DNA of 64,000 nt. Origin: Mesostigma viride (taxonomy: Eukaryota; Streptophyta; Mesostigmatophyceae; Mesostigmatales; Mesostigmataceae). Under the pieces are notes generated by a model that searched no databases, was not told the origin of the DNA, and worked only from the letters and a program-made list of their open reading frames with translations. Shown here in pieces: positions 1 to 13,095 of this stretch (positions are counted from its first letter, which is position 1; the number at the start of each line of letters is the position of its first letter). A program made the translations under genes and the position numbers. The stretch lies in NCBI GenBank assembly GCA_009746045.1, contig RPFO01000164.1:3605740-3669739 (forward strand). The letters are read 5' to 3'.

Positions 1-58
1 GCTGGGTTGACGCAAATCCTTGTACTGTTTACTGGTGTGTGCGATAATAAAGGAATGG

Positions 59-322
59 TTATGCACGACATCTAAATGCGAATATCACACAAAAACTGGT
101 TCCTGGAATTCTCGCGAGCTGCGCGGCGTATGACTGGCGCTTTCCGTTTTTAATTTGCTTCTCGCCTTTTGTGCTCCAAACAGGGGGGTCGTTTACATCC
201 ACTGCAACAAAGTGCTCGTGACCTCCAGCTTTCATGGCCCGGCCCTGCCTTTGCTGCTTGACCAGCACCAGACAGGGTGTGCCGGTGGCCATCCTCGCAA
301 TTTTTCTAGCGGTCAGCGGCAT
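59..322 (-). CDS. Possible exon of an unknown gene
   Basis: An 87-codon open frame on the minus strand with a balanced, protein-like composition (for example GGHEHFVAVDVNDPPVWS). It has no low-complexity bias, unlike most short frames nearby. No family is recognised. It may be an exon of a host gene or transposon running in from the left edge, or chance. Confidence 0.2.
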   Translation of the reverse strand: MPLTARKIARMATGTPCLVLVKQQRQGRAMKAGGHEHFVAVDVNDPPVWSTKGEKQIKNGKRQSYAAQLARIPGTSFCVIFAFRCRA

Positions 323-1605
323 CGTGTGGGTCTGTGCCTTAGGTAAGGCGTTAAGCCCTTATTCCAGTTTCTGTCCAAATGGCACATCATATTAACTGTA
401 CTTGCTTCGTCTTGCGCATGCGGACCCCCCCTTGTTAATGATGCGTTGTCCTGACATTAGCTTCGCATGTGCATTAATGGGACGTGTTCCCGATGTGCAT
501 ATTTCGGCCCATTATTACTTCAACATACAATTTCATGGCGATATTAACTATATGAATTAAATGCATTTCCTCTTTCCTTAATCCTTCTAGTTATACCCTT
601 TTTTCATGTTTGGTTGGTGGTTATCCATGTAGGGCATGTGGCGGTGCAAGAGCGCGCGCGGGTGCCTGCGAAGTTTTCAGTTGTCGCGCCTATCAACCCA
701 GGTAAGCAAGGAGTAGAGGGAAAGACTAAGAATATATTTTCTGAATTTCTAGGTCATAGTTGTCCTTTTGCACGAGATGGAAGCGTTATGCCATGGGGCT
801 TTATGGTTGGGTAATAGCCCTCCTGAGAATGGCTTGCTCTGCAACTTTGTTGGTATGTTCATACCTTGTCACGCGGCAATGTGGTGCAGATCTTCATGCA
901 TCCACATGGTGGATCACCTTGGCGTTATTGGCACTACATGTTGGTCTGAGGTAAGGAATCCATGCTACCCTAAAACGACTAATGCACTGAATGCTCCTCT
1001 TTCAGTTTCCAGCGGAATACACAATGATGAGTTGTTTCAGATACTTCTTGGCGCCACGTGCGGCACGCGGTGGGCCTAGCCTATTGGGATCTAGCGGAAG
1101 CTATTCTTAAGTTAGGGTTTATTTTTGGAGTTATGTTGGCAGCCCCATGCAGCTATGCCTAGACTTGCTTGGCCATTTTGAGGTGCGATCGAGGTAGTTC
1201 ATAACTTCTTTCTTCGCTGCCCTTTTTCCTTTTGCGCGTTGCTGAGCAGGGATATGCCGAGGTGCTCTCCTTATGTCCATGTCTGCATTTGGCACAAGGC
1301 ACAATGCATCGCTCCAAAACGGCAGTCAGTTCGGCGACCCAGGCATCGCGGTATTGTTCGCCGCCTTCTCGCTCGGCGTAAAGCGGTGCGGCAACGCAAG
1401 CATCCTTCCTCACAGCGCGGGGAAAGCATCCCTCCCCCTCCCCCGCCACCTTCCCCGCAAAGGGAAATAGTGTGGCATATGATACGTTTCGTACGCAGAC
1501 TATACATCATACGCAGCTTTGTCGTACGGATGTTAAACGTATGCCTACGGATACGCGTACTCTTGCGTATTACGTACTCTCACGTATTATCTTTCTCTGC
1601 TTCCC

Positions 1606-1688
1606 CGCCACCCCCACCGCCACCGCCACCGCCACCGCCACCGCCACCTTCTCCGCCACCTTCTCCGCCACTTTCTCCGCCACCTTCC
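1606..1688. repeat. (CCACCG)n / (CCTTCTCCG)n microsatellite
   Basis: Hexamer repeats of CCACCG pass into CCACCTTCTCCG units. Long Pro/Ala/Val-rich frames across it are artefacts of the repeat. Confidence 0.85.
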
Positions 1689-2817
1689 CATGTTGGAGCA
1701 CCTCCACCTGCGGCAGCGCCGGCACCGATTGGTCAGCACGGCGGACAACCGTTTTCCAACGTACGTTGCCCTTCCATGTCGTTATCTCATTTTCCCGTTC
1801 GAACTCGCTCATGCTTGGTAGCGACATGGTCTGGAATGTTCTTGTTGTAAGCATCTTTCCATGATAATGGAGTTATTTGCATATAAGGCAGTTAGTGAGC
1901 TTCATAATGGCAACTTATGTTTATGGCGTCCCCAGCTAATTGCACCCACCAAATCCATGACTATGTTGTAACTTGTAATTAGTTTCTGAACATCGTGTTT
2001 AATTTCTTATGTTGCTGACCCAAAACAGGGAAGTTCAAGACAAAATCCAACACCAGTGCCCAGTTGTGAAGGCACAAACAAGGCAACCAGGAAAAGGAAG
2101 GCCTCCTACAAGTGTGCTCGCAGAGGTATTTCTGGGAGGCGCTGCTGTGACAACACGGGCACCCATCCGGACAATCCACTTGTGGCCGGCCGTGAACCAC
2201 TTCAATTCGTTGGCTCTCATTTATACTGCACGGGGTGCGCGGATGCTGTACGCTCCAAGAAAAGGTACGCCTGGGTATGCGCGTGTTGTTTTTACTCTAC
2301 ATGTCATCAATACATTGAACAACCTTTTTCTGATTTGCGTCGTTTATCAAGCACAGTCTCTTAGTTGCCTTAGCTTTCATGGTGTTCACCAAGGCCATAT
2401 CAAATATTGTAGTAGTGCATAATGTAACTCTTTTGGCTGAATGTTCTTTGGGTTTTGTTGATTGGCCTGTGATTGGTCTTTATGGCCTGCTAGTTTTGGT
2501 TTACGGTATGGTTTTGCTTGGAAATAGATTTTTATTCTACATAAGCCTTATTGCAGCGTTTATGGTAGATGAGCCCGTTTGGCAGCCCTATGCCGGGCGT
2601 AATCTTATCTTAACCTCGTGGCTTGTCCTTTCCTACTAGCACATTACTGACAAGCCACACACAACATGGGGTCGCAAGAAAACCTTAGCATAGCGCTCCA
2701 TGGGGTGTTCATGGCAAGCCCAATGCGTGGTGGCTAAATGTTTAACCTTTACTCGGGGGCTCGGCGTGCCATGCTTCCAAGTTCGTTGTCTCTTTTCATT
2801 AATATAACTCTCCCCAT

Positions 2818-5800
2818 TTGTTACCCATTTGTCCCGCATTGTCTTACATGAATGCTTTGTACTTTGCTGTATTCCGTGTTTGTGGCGTTTCAATATCGAG
2901 CAGCACCTTGAGCACTACGGAGATTAACCAATTTATTGACGCCCTTAAGCCTTACCCCAATGTTGACTGCGGTCAAATATATGAGACCCCCAAGCTCGCT
3001 AATCAGGCGCTCGACAAAGCCAACAAGCAAGAGCTCAAGAATGGGCCCCTAAATTTTCACGACCTCAACTGGGTGTTGGTGTTTTGCGATAAAGGTCCAA
3101 AGCAAAGGGTCCTTTTGCGATCTAGCTTACCAACCAACAGAACCGCTGACTATTTGAGCGGCGAGGGCGAAAGGGCAAACTGCAAGCCTCGTTGTAGACG
3201 AAACGAGAGCAATGCACAAAAGACATCAAAAGCTTGCGCCCCGCCTTCGGACGCCCCACTGGATGCCGCCCCGGCTGCCGTGCCCTCTGCCCCGGCTGCG
3301 GTGCCCTCCGCCCTGGCTGCCGTGCCCTGCGCCCCGGCTGCCGTGCCCTCCGCCCCGGCTGCCATGCCCTGCGCCCCGGCTGCCGTGCCCTCCGCCCCGG
3401 CTGCCGTGCCCTGCGCCCCGGCTGCCGTGCCATGCGCCCCGGCTGCCGTGCCCTCCGCCCCGGCTGCCGTGCCCTGCGCCCCGGCTGCCGTGCCCTCCGC
3501 CCCGGCTGCCGTGCCCTCCGCCCCGGCTGCGGCGCCCTCCGCCCCGGCTGCCGTGCCCTGCGCCCCGGCTGCCGTGCCCTGCGCCCCGGCTGCGGTGCCC
3601 TCCGCCCCGGCTGCGGCGCCCTCCGCCCCGGCTGCCGTGCCCTCCGCCCCGGCTGCGGTGCCCTGCGCCCCGGCTGCTGTGCCCTCCGCCCCGGCTGCGG
3701 TGCCCTCCGCCCCGGCTGCTGTGCCCTCCGCCCCGGCTGCGGTGCCCTCCGCCCCGGCTGCCGTGCCCTGCGCCCCGGCTGCCGTGCCCTGCGCCCCGGC
3801 TGCCGTGCCCTGCGCCCCGGCTGCCGTGCCCTCCGCCCCGGCTGCCGTGCCCTGCGCCCCGGCTGCGGTGCCCTCCGCCCCGGCTGCGGCGCCCTCCGCC
3901 CCGGCTGCCGTGCCCTCCGCCCCGGCTGCGGTGCCCTGCGCCCCGGCTGCTGTGCCCTCCGCCCCGGCTGCGGTGCCCTGCGCCCCGGCTGCTGTGCCCT
4001 CCGCCCCGGCTGCGGTGCCCTCCGCCCCGGCTGCGGTGCCCTCCGCCCCGGCTGCCGTGCCCTCCGCCCCGCGGGGTGCATCATCAACATTAGCTGCCGG
4101 ACAAGAAGTGCAGGAGGATGATCCGGACAGCGATTCTGGGGATGAGGAGGAAGATGGGGGTGGAAAGGACCATGAGCGTCACCCAAGTGCCAACAAGGCA
4201 TTTGCGCGGTACACCTGTGCGAGGTATGGCAGCTGCAGGGTCAACCCAAAGAAACTGCCGCGTGGGCACCCTAAGGCGCGGGCGTCTAAATTGAGGGGTG
4301 AGATGTGCGTTGGATGTCGGGTTTCATGGCGTATCGTGGAGTTACGTGAGAACCTCGGCACATCATATATCACGTACTCCGAGTTCAGGCATGAGCATGG
4401 GGCAACTGGGCTGGCCAGGGACATCTACGAAGGTGGACAACGACTAAGCGAACGTTGCCGGGAGTTTCTATGCGGTAAGATGAGTGACCTGAAGGATGGG
4501 CAGCGGGCTAATTGTAATGCTATCATCCGAGAATGGCAGAGAAGCTTAGAGGACTTGCTGGGATCCGAGGAGGCTATCAAGCAAAGGGACTACGCGTTGA
4601 CTGCAGCGGATGTGAGAAACATGGAAGACAAGTTGCTTTCAACGGCGTGGAAGTTCCATGCAGAAGAAGCAGAAAGCGTGGAATTATGGGCAGCGCGCTT
4701 GGGGGACAACGTCCGCTACTACCAACCCCAGGAGATGACCCCGGACGGTACAGTCCAACTTTCCCCCTTTGTGCTAGTGTACCAGAATGCATGGCAGCGG
4801 GAAATGTATAAACTGCATGGGCAAAAGAAGGCATTTTTGGATAGCACATTTGGGGTATCCACCATGGGTTTCTCACTGGTGACGCTCATGGTCGTGGATG
4901 CTTTTGGTAATGGTGTGCCAGTGGCTTGGTGCCTTGCCAGCGCGGAGACCAGTGCCGTGTATGAGGCATTTCTAGAAGCTGTGGTGGATGGCTGTGAAAC
5001 GAAGCCCCCGTTGACAATCATCATCGATTGTTCAAACGCTGAAATGAACGCATTGAAGCGGGTGTTCCCAGCTACCAAGATCTTTTTGTGTTCATGGCAC
5101 GTCCAGCGCGCTTGGTGCACGAACCTATTAACAAAGGTGAAAGGTGCCAAGGTCCGTATGGAACTGATGGAAGAGCTTAATGCCATCTTGTATTACATGA
5201 GCTCGCGCCTTGCCGGGGATGCGGAGGCGCAAGTACGTGCGGTGCAATGCCGGCTCACCCAGTTTTATACCAAGTGGGACCCCATTACCCCCGCATTTGT
5301 CGACTACATGCGCAGTCAATGGGAGGACAAGCTGCACATGTGGGCGAAAGCGTTTAGGGTGGCGGATTATGCCCAACATGATACGAACAATATTCTTGAA
5401 CGGTATCATCGAACCCTCAAGTATACTTGGCTGCATAACCGTGGGCGCCAACGTCTTGACTGGCTAATTTACATGTTGGGTTGATTGTTGGGTGGCTGGA
5501 AAGGGACCAACAGCTCAAAACCCGTGGTGTCATCATAAATCACCGTCGGCGGAAAGAAGAGATGGCGGAGCTTGACAAGGCGTGTAATCTCCAAGCGGAA
5601 ATACAGCAAGGTAAAACCAGGAGCTGCTGGGCGGAGATGGTCACGGATGGTTCTTGCACATCCCGTCGCGTTGTGGTGGATTTCGTGACTTGCGTGAGGT
5701 CATTTAATATTGACCTCAACTCTAACACGGCCACTTGCGACTGCACCGACTCTAAAACAGGAAACATTTGTCATCATTTCTTGGTCGACCTCATGCTCTC

Positions 5801-6545
5801 CGGTGTGGCTACCCGTGAGGACATTGAGCTTGTGATCAAACGCCGGGCAGCATTCGGTGTTCCGCCAAACAAGCACTCTTGTGTGCACTTCCTTGAGGAA
5901 TTGCTCTGGGTGAGAAACAAGGCAACTCCATCTGAGAAAGGGGAGGCTTCGGATTTTCCTGACACGGCTGACGTCGATGAAACTCCCGATGACGCCCAGC
6001 CACCCGACTTTGGTCAACCTGCCAATCACGACAAAGGTCAAGCATCATCTTCCGTGAAGGAGAAGAATCGGCAGATGCTTAGCCGAATCGAGGCTGCATG
6101 GGATGGGGCGGCAACCGAGGATGGTTTGCGGCGCGCCCAAGAGCTCACAAGTCTAGCTTTGGCGGACGTGGCGCGACAAATTGAAGACTTTGTGCGCTTG
6201 GATAGGCAAAGGGCAGCAGTGGGCAATGTTCCGCCTACACCTACCTTGCGCCTTGTTGATAAACCTGCGGTCAGGAGAGGCACTCGAGACATTCGGCACG
6301 ACCCCGCTGTATTCGGGCAACAATGTGGTGTCAAACGTGCATTTGTCCGTCGGAATGGTGGGGCAAAGAAACAGAAGCTGAGCGTCATGGGCCGATTGCA
6401 GAAAGATGCTGCCAGTGAGGCAAGCAATGGTGCGGGGTCCCGAGCCCAAAGCAATCCACTATGTTCTTTTCCACTTGCTGAAGCGTCGGATTCATCATTG
6501 GCCATGCCGGAAGGCGGCCAAGCGGCTGTCGACCACGGCTTGTGA
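2818..6545 (+). pseudogene. MULE (Mutator-like) transposase, one frameshift
   Basis: Cut-and-paste transposase of the MuDR/MULE superfamily. The DDE core is readable in the first frame (2818-5484): D675 in LDSTF, D737 in IIIDCSN and E861 in NNILERYH, with the family's C-x2-H motif (CSWHVQRAW) between D737 and E861. The second frame (5481-6545) holds the C-terminal SWIM zinc finger CDCTDSKTGNICHH and a polar tail. The two halves meet at about 5474-5495, where TGTTGGGT occurs twice, so a small duplication or indel probably broke the gene; an intron is less likely because no GT-AG pair fits. The N-terminal third contains a 21-bp minisatellite encoding AAVPSAP units, which is unusual for a transposase. 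The ATG at 2818 is simply the first in frame, and upstream exons cannot be excluded. No terminal inverted repeats were found. Confidence 0.8.
3267..4078. repeat. 21-bp in-frame coding minisatellite
   Basis: About 38 tandem 21-bp units (GCCGTGCCCTCCGCCCCGGCT type) run without frame breaks and encode Ala-Ala-Val-Pro-(Ser/Cys)-Ala-Pro heptads in the MULE transposase frame. Variation is mostly Ser/Cys (TCC/TGC) and synonymous GCC/GCG/GCT. All six frames stay open across it, so the long frames in other phases are shadows. Confidence 0.9.
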
Positions 6546-6660
6546 TGGAGCTCAAGCTGCCGAGGCATACATGTGGAGGTAATACACTGTGCAAGAGCCA
6601 ATGTCCTTCGGCGAAGTCATTCCTCACAGGCATGTTGTGTGTGGGCGGGGGCAGGGGCGG

Positions 6661-6828
<168 letters not shown>

Positions 6829-6829
<1 letters not shown>

Positions 6830-7396
6830 ACTGCCCGACTGCCCGACTGCCCGACTGCCCGACTGCCCGACTGTCCGACTGCCCGACTGCCCGACTGCCC
6901 GACTGCCCGACTGCCCGACTGCCCAACTGCCCGACTGCCCGACTGCCCGACTGCCCGACTGTCCGACTGCCCGACTGCCCGACTGCCCGACTGCCCGACT
7001 GCCCGACTGCCCGACTGCCCGACTGCCCGACTGCCCGACTGCCCGACTGCCCGACTGCCCGACTGCCCGACTGCCCGACTTCCCGACTGCCCGACTTCCC
7101 GACTGCCCGACTGCCCGACTGCCCGACTGCCCGACTGCCCGACTGCCCCACTGCCCGACTGCCCGACTGCCCGACTGCCCGACTGTCCGACTGCCCGACT
7201 GCCCGACTGCCCGACTGCCCGACTGCCCGACTGCCCGACTGCCCGACTGCCCGACTGCCCGACTGCCCGACTGCCCGACTGCCCGACTGCCCGACTGCCC
7301 GACTGCCCGACTGCCCGACTGCCCGACTGCCCGACTGCCCGACTGCCCGACTGCCCGACTGCCCAACTGCCCAACTGCCCGACTGCCCGACTGCCA
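6829..7396. repeat. 8-bp (GACTGCCC)n minisatellite
   Basis: About 70 copies of GACTGCCC with a few point variants (GTCC, TTCC, AACT, CACT). Because 8 is not a multiple of 3, every frame translates to a 24-nt repeat (CPTARLPD); the apparent long proteins on both strands are not genes. Confidence 0.95.
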
Positions 7397-8330
7397 ACCT
7401 AACGAACTCCCTCTCACTGCGTCTCTCTCTGCTGGGCTTCCTTTTCCCTTTTTCTCCCCCGTTATTGTATTGTGGTTGTGCATGTGCATGTAATGCCCAT
7501 ATGTACGCAATTAGAAAAAGAGATTCCTGAAGTTTTTCATCCATAGCTTGTCACGAATCATTGTTTGTGTGTGGTTGAGTCCAGGGTTCTAAACTCAGTG
7601 CTTGTCTATTTGCTCTTAATGCAGGAGGTGGTGACCGAGCTTTCGGCATGAAGATTCCAAGACTACCCTCATATTGGAGCATTATCAGCTGGCAGCTGCA
7701 AATGCCCAAGGGCTGCAATGGATGGAGCTCTCGAGTTGAAGGGCCCATTATCATAAAGGCCTGCCTTCACGTTGGCCATGTTACACAGTCATGAATGAAT
7801 AAATTAATAAACACGTAGACAGCGTCAGCATATTTCCTGATGGAATGGGGAAGGGGGGATGGGGACAGTCATAAGCTAGCCGCAGTGGTGCAGTATCATG
7901 TGTCTTATATGCATACTGCTATAAAACTGGGCACCTTGAAAATTTTCCTCGTGGGCTAGCTAGGATCCATGCGACAACTGGATGATTGTGAGGTTCTTCA
8001 ACATCTACCTGGTCAGTAATTTTGCAGGTGGCCGGCCAACACAAGGTATGCGTTGCTAACATTCAACACATGCATGCGTCTGCTGATTTAATAATGCATA
8101 CCGATGCTGGTTGACCTTGATAGCTAATTTATTGGCGGATCCACACGTCACGTTGCCGTAAGTAATAATCATAAGATGTCATGATTGACTGCGTCAACGA
8201 GCATACATCCCCATTGGAATGGTTGAGCAATGAGCCCCGACCAAATTATCAGTCAAACCTTAATTTGGGTTGAAAGAGCGTCAAACACATTCTTGATTGT
8301 CCAAATTCTTACTATATGATCTGACGTGCA
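7397..8330. other. No gene recognised
   Basis: Probable 3' flank of the MULE. A possible AG acceptor (TTAATGCAGGAGG) lies at about 7618 but no coding continuation is convincing. Confidence 0.35.
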
Positions 8331-8450
8331 TTAAATTAAATTAAATTAAATTATAACATGTCTCCGTTGGGAGATCATGTAGCACATATTCCAGGTTGGA
8401 TGGGTGGTGTGGAGGAAGCCGCGTAATCGAACTGACGTGCATCCATCCTC
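8331..8450 (-). mobile_element. LINE 3' tail (AAATT type), inverted
   Basis: On the minus strand this reads ATGTGCTACATGATCTCCCA..., CTCCCAACGGAG (8362-8373 as its complement), ACATGTTATAATTTAATTT. It matches the tails at 18.6 kb and 55.95 kb. Only the end of the element is present (5'-truncated). Confidence 0.75.
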
Positions 8451-8502
8451 ACAATGCCAATGGCCGCTATCTCATGGATGACAGGAACATGTTTCCTGCT
8501 CT

Positions 8503-8650
8503 AAAATTAAATTAAATAAATTATAGCATGCCTCGGTGGGGTGGGCATGTAGCACCTAGAGTGCTTTCCAGTCCCTGTAAGTTGCACAGTGGGAAAGGGG
8601 CAAAGACACCTGCGTCCTCACTCATGCCCGAAGGCAGGCCACAGCTGCGT
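8503..8650 (-). mobile_element. LINE 3' tail, third family, inverted
   Basis: AAATT repeats followed by a diverged hairpin and AGTGCTTTCCAGTCCCTGT-type sequence. A relative lies at 54390-54520, also inverted. Confidence 0.55.
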
Positions 8651-10419
8651 TCAACGCTCGTTGGACTATGGCAAACTGTGGGTGTGCTAAAGCTGAAATA
8701 TGCGCGAGTATGCTGGTATGTTGGCTGCTCTAAGGACCGAGCCACTGATGGCCAGTGGTGGAATCATCTTGCACGTAGTCTAGCTAGCCAACCCCAACAC
8801 TGTCCCAAGGTACCTAGCCACAAAGACCCCACTAGCTGCAGGCATGGGTGCCAACAAAGTGTGATTCGGCTAGGATCGGCTCCCAAACATGCGAGCCATA
8901 CATGTGTGCTTTACATTTACGCACACACTGACAACCTCAGCCCAGGTCGATCCACGTTGGTTGACATTAGACAACGTATTGACGCTGTAATTACCAAATA
9001 ACCAAAAAAGCTCACCATGGGCTCAACAATTTTCAGGCACGGCATGTGCACGGCAGTTGCCTGCACCTATTTTACAATGCACGTCAGTGGTAAAAAGCTT
9101 GGTACTGTATTTCATTGATATTTGTAATGCCATCCTTGCCTGCATGTCCCAAGGGCTACTCTAAAAAAAGAAGAAGCAGTATCAACGACAAGCTTTCTAC
9201 TTTAGGACACAAGGATCCCTATACAAACACTCATACAAGAACAAACCCAGCATTCAACAAACCCATCACCAAATGATACAGTGGTCAATCACACTCTGCA
9301 ACACTAAACTTGAAGGATACAGCAACACTAGCAACCTACGCAAAATAAGCAAGATACTGTAACAGATACATGTGGTCCAGTTCCCAGATACGGGCTGACA
9401 GTTCCGCGAGGGCCGACAAGGTGTGCTACCAAGCTTTACGCAGAAAATCAGAAGAGAAAGGCGCGCACGATGACCGCGTCCAGACGCATTTCCCGGTATA
9501 TCTCTTCAAGGTCTACTTGGAAACTTGGTAGCGAGGTATGGAGAGGCAATGCATAAAAAGCTCGGAAGCTAACGAGAGAAGGCAGGGTGGGGGGAAGAAG
9601 ACAGGACGGGACGTTGGAGGAACGCATGAGACGGAGGGAGGGAGCGAGCAAGGGAGGGAGGGAGGGAGAAAAAAACGAGAGAGGGAAAGATTGCCAGACA
9701 AAAGATCGATTCGAAGAGGAAACTAAGTGTGCCGACATTACTGCGAGTAGAGAAAGCAGAATTTTTATTGCTATGGATCCCAGGGACGTCAAAGACTGTT
9801 TGTCTCCTACTTTAGACAAATTAGGGTCCGATGATTATACTTTAGAACAACCATGGCATTCTCGTCGCCCAACTTCCCGGCTGCGCAATTGCCAGGCAAT
9901 AGTCACTACTGCATCACAAAGAAAACAGATTTTTGCCACCTTCAAGCGTAAATTGCCAGCACCTTGGCAAAAATAATGCAATGATGCCAATTGCATCCTT
10001 GACTGCGCTTGTTGTCAACAAAGAAATTAGCCAAGTCCTACAGTAATTGGCGCGGCAGGCCCTTTTTTCCCGCGTAACTCGTGTGCCGGTCCGGCGCGGC
10101 GTGGCCTGGGCAGGCGCGTCGGACTTAGTGCGGTGGTGTCCCGGAACCCCGCACTCACCCCCGCACTCGAGTTTGTGTCATCAGAGCCAAATTATGCGCT
10201 TCCCTAAAAATGGCTGCAGCCCTGCTGCAGCTGGAATAAGCCAGTTGTCATCCGCATTGGCGATGTCGGTTGATCTCCCGCGAATTCCAGGTTGCCTTGT
10301 TGGAAGGCACACAACAGGTTTCATGGCGGCATCCTGCATTGCAGATGCTGGTTCGTGGGACACCACCTTACTTGTTCACCCCATCGCATGTAGCTAGCAT
10401 TTCGCGAAACAGTCCAGTT
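8651..10419. other. No gene recognised
   Basis: Intergenic region before MDP-1. It includes a purine-rich GGGA tract at about 9590-9675. Open frames here lack family signatures. Confidence 0.4.
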
Positions 10420-13095
10420 ATGGCTAAGAGTGGTCACGACGGCGAGGAAGCAACGCCCGTCGCTCATGTTCCCCGGGTTTTGCAACTGGCTTCAAGAAAG
10501 CCTCGATGCATAACGTTTGACTTGGATTATACATTGTAAGTGTCGCTTATCTTATTTGCCTCGAATAGCCGCGCAAGTGCTGTTGAAGTCCATACAGGCT
10601 TGCCAGCTATTTGCTTCGGCTGGCCTGACGTGTATTGTATCATTTTTTTTGTTTCTCCTGACATTATTGCCATCGCAGGTGGCCCCTCTACGTTGATTGC
10701 GACGTGACTCTACCGCTGAAGAACAACGGGTAAACCTCAGCCTTGTTCCGCGATGTCTTGTTGATGCCAATCTCAATGCTGGTTCAAAGCCTGGCCGCGG
10801 CCTCCTGCGCAAGAAAGGTGTTGCGGCTCGGTTGCAACACGCATCCTGTTTAAATTGGGTTCATTTTAGACAGTGTTTGGATCGTGTGCCGGTTAAATTC
10901 GCCACGCCGTATTATGCAGGAAATATGTAGAAGACGCGTGTCGACGCCGACTGGACTTATTCCCAGAAGCTCGAGCCGTCCTTGAAGGCGTCAAGAGTGC
11001 GGGCATCGACCTTGCGGTTGCGTCCAGGTACATAGGCTGGCGCTCTGTCGCTGTGAGCATCGCGTCAGCCGCCGTTCCGTGACGGGAGTGGGTGCTTTTG
11101 CTGGCATGTTAACGCGAGAACTTTGCACGTGCATGCTTGCTTGCCTGCGCGCCCGATGACACGTGCCGCACACAATCGCATGGCTAGGATGGCACAGTAG
11201 GAAACTGATCCATGACAGGAGTGGGTGAGCACAACCGGTGGTATACAGCTGCCGCTGCCCCTTGATGTTCTCAGAAGTCTGCCCTACCTGGCTACTTTAC
11301 CACGCAGGCATGGGTCATTGTGCACAGTGCGTGCGACAGTAGAAAAGTACGTGACAAGACTAGCAACGCGACGTGACAACATCCTTTTTTGTTTTGTGGT
11401 TTACATTGACTGGCCATGCAACGGGATGAAATTGGACGGATCCCTTATCGCCAGGTTGCACGCCCTTCACTCGTGCACGTGGGCGTGCAGGTTGCAGCAT
11501 TGCTGTGGACTTTCAATACTTGCGGAAGCGCTCACCATGGCTCTGATACTACCCACCCAGTGTACCTAAACCCACCCAGTGTATCTTCATAAATTGTGCT
11601 CCAGTTCACCCCACTCCATCCATCCTCACCCGTCCCGTCCCCCACACCCACCCACCCACCCACCCACCCACCCACCCACCACCCACCCACCCACCCACCC
11701 ACCCACCCACCCACCCACCCACCCACCCACCCACCCACCCGCCCACCCATCCACCCACCCACCACCCACCCACCCACCCACCCACCCACCCACCCACCCA
11801 CCCACCCACCCCACCCACCCACCCACCCACCCACCACCACCACCACTCACACACACACACTCTCTCTCTGGCGCGCGCACCCCAACACCAACACCAACAC
11901 CAACACCAACACCAACACCAACACCAACACCAACACCAACACCAACACCAACACCAACACCAACACCAACACCAACACCAACACCAACACCAACACCAAC
12001 ACCAACACCAACACCAACACCAACACCAACACCAACACCAACGCCAACACCAACACCAACACCAACACCAACACCAACCAACCAACCAACCAACGGCCAA
12101 CCAACCAACCAACCAACCAGCCAACCAACCAACCAACCAACCAACCAATCAACCAACCAACCAACCAACCAACCAACCAACCAACCAACCAACCTACCAA
12201 CCTACCTACCTACCTACCTACCTACCTACCTACCTACCTACCAACCTACCTACCTACCTACCTACCTACCTACCTACCTACCTACCTACCTACCTACCTA
12301 CCTACCTACCTACCTACCTACCTACCTACCTACCTACCTACCTACCTACCTACCTACCTACCTACCTACCTACCTACCTACCTACCTACCTACCTACCTA
12401 CCTACCTTCCTACCTACCTACCTACCTTCCTACCTACCTACCTACCTACCTACCTACCTACCTACCTACCTACCTACCTACCTACCTACCTACCTACCTA
12501 CCTACCTACCTACCTACCTACCTACCTACCTACCTACCTACCTACCTACCTACCTACCTACCTACCTACCTACCTACCTACCTACCTACCTACCTACCTA
12601 CCTACCTACCTACCTACCAACCTACCTACCTACCTACCTACCTACCTACCTACCTACCTACCTACCTACCTACCTACCTACCTACCTACCTACCTACCTA
12701 CCTACCTACCTACCTACCTACCTACCTACCTACCTACCTACCTACCTACCTACCTACCTACCTACCTACCTACCTACCTACCTACCTACCTACCACCCCA
12801 CACACATAGGACGAGCGCCAAGAAGGAGGCGCGTGAGCTGATGCAGGCGCTGGGGATCACCCACATGTTCCGTGTCGCAGAGATTTACCCAGGGTCTAAG
12901 ATACCCCACCTGAACAACATAGCGAAGACAATCGGCTGCGAGCTGACCGACATCCTCTTCTTTGACGACGAGCACCGCAACATTGTGGACGCGACCAGCA
13001 TCGGAGTGACCGCTGTGTTCCTGCCTGATGGGATCACCCTGCGACACTTTGAGGCGGGGGTGGAGGAATTTGCGAAGAAAAGCCGGCGGACATGA
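10420..13095 (+). CDS. MDP1: Magnesium-dependent phosphatase 1 (HAD family), 4 exons
   Basis: HAD-superfamily aspartyl phosphatase of the MDP-1 type; the family acts on phosphotyrosine and sugar or protein phosphates using a nucleophilic Asp. Exons read 10420-10535, 10679-10729, 10920-11027 and 12810-13095; all junctions are GT-AG, the phases match, and the sum is 561 nt (186 aa). Motif I is FDLDYTLWPLYVD, split across introns 1 and 2 (DxDxT-type nucleophile and general acid). Motif II lies in [13 protein letters not shown], created by the exon 3-4 junction, and motif III/IV is [13 protein letters not shown]. The start at 10420 ([10 protein letters not shown]) is preferred over an in-frame ATG at 10270 because MDP-1 proteins have short N-termini. 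Intron 3 (11028-12809) is almost wholly microsatellite. Confidence 0.9.
11638..12794. repeat. Four successive microsatellites inside MDP1 intron 3
   Basis: (CCCA)n at about 11643-11843, (ACCAAC)n at about 11884-12076, (CCAA)n at about 12077-12195, then (CCTA)n to 12794, about 150 units. Each motif differs from its neighbour by a small change, suggesting stepwise origin. The (CCTA)n array ends 15 nt before the 3' splice site, so it forms the polypyrimidine-side context of the acceptor. Long Thr/Pro frames across it are artefacts. Confidence 0.95.

Larger units (their letters stand above)
1..2817. other. Unrecognised region upstream of the MULE gene
   Basis: No gene is recognised here. The stretch holds several short open frames on both strands and some sequences that could be splice donors (AGGTAAGG at about 343 and 950), so parts of an intron-containing gene or a degraded transposon are possible. 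One frame at about 2056-2270 has a CTGCAD cysteine pair followed by a possible GT donor, which would suit a zinc finger exon, but nothing confirms it. Confidence 0.3.

Noticed and set aside
1239..1850. Proline-rich 203-aa protein
   Set aside because: Driven by the CCACCG microsatellite; no domain and no conserved start.
3122..4201. Arg/Gln/Pro-rich minus-strand protein
   Set aside because: Shadow of the 21-bp minisatellite in the MULE gene.
12196..12794. (CCTA)n as a telomere or interstitial telomeric repeat
   Set aside because: The motif is not a known algal telomere unit (TTTAGGG type), and it lies inside an intron next to related microsatellites.
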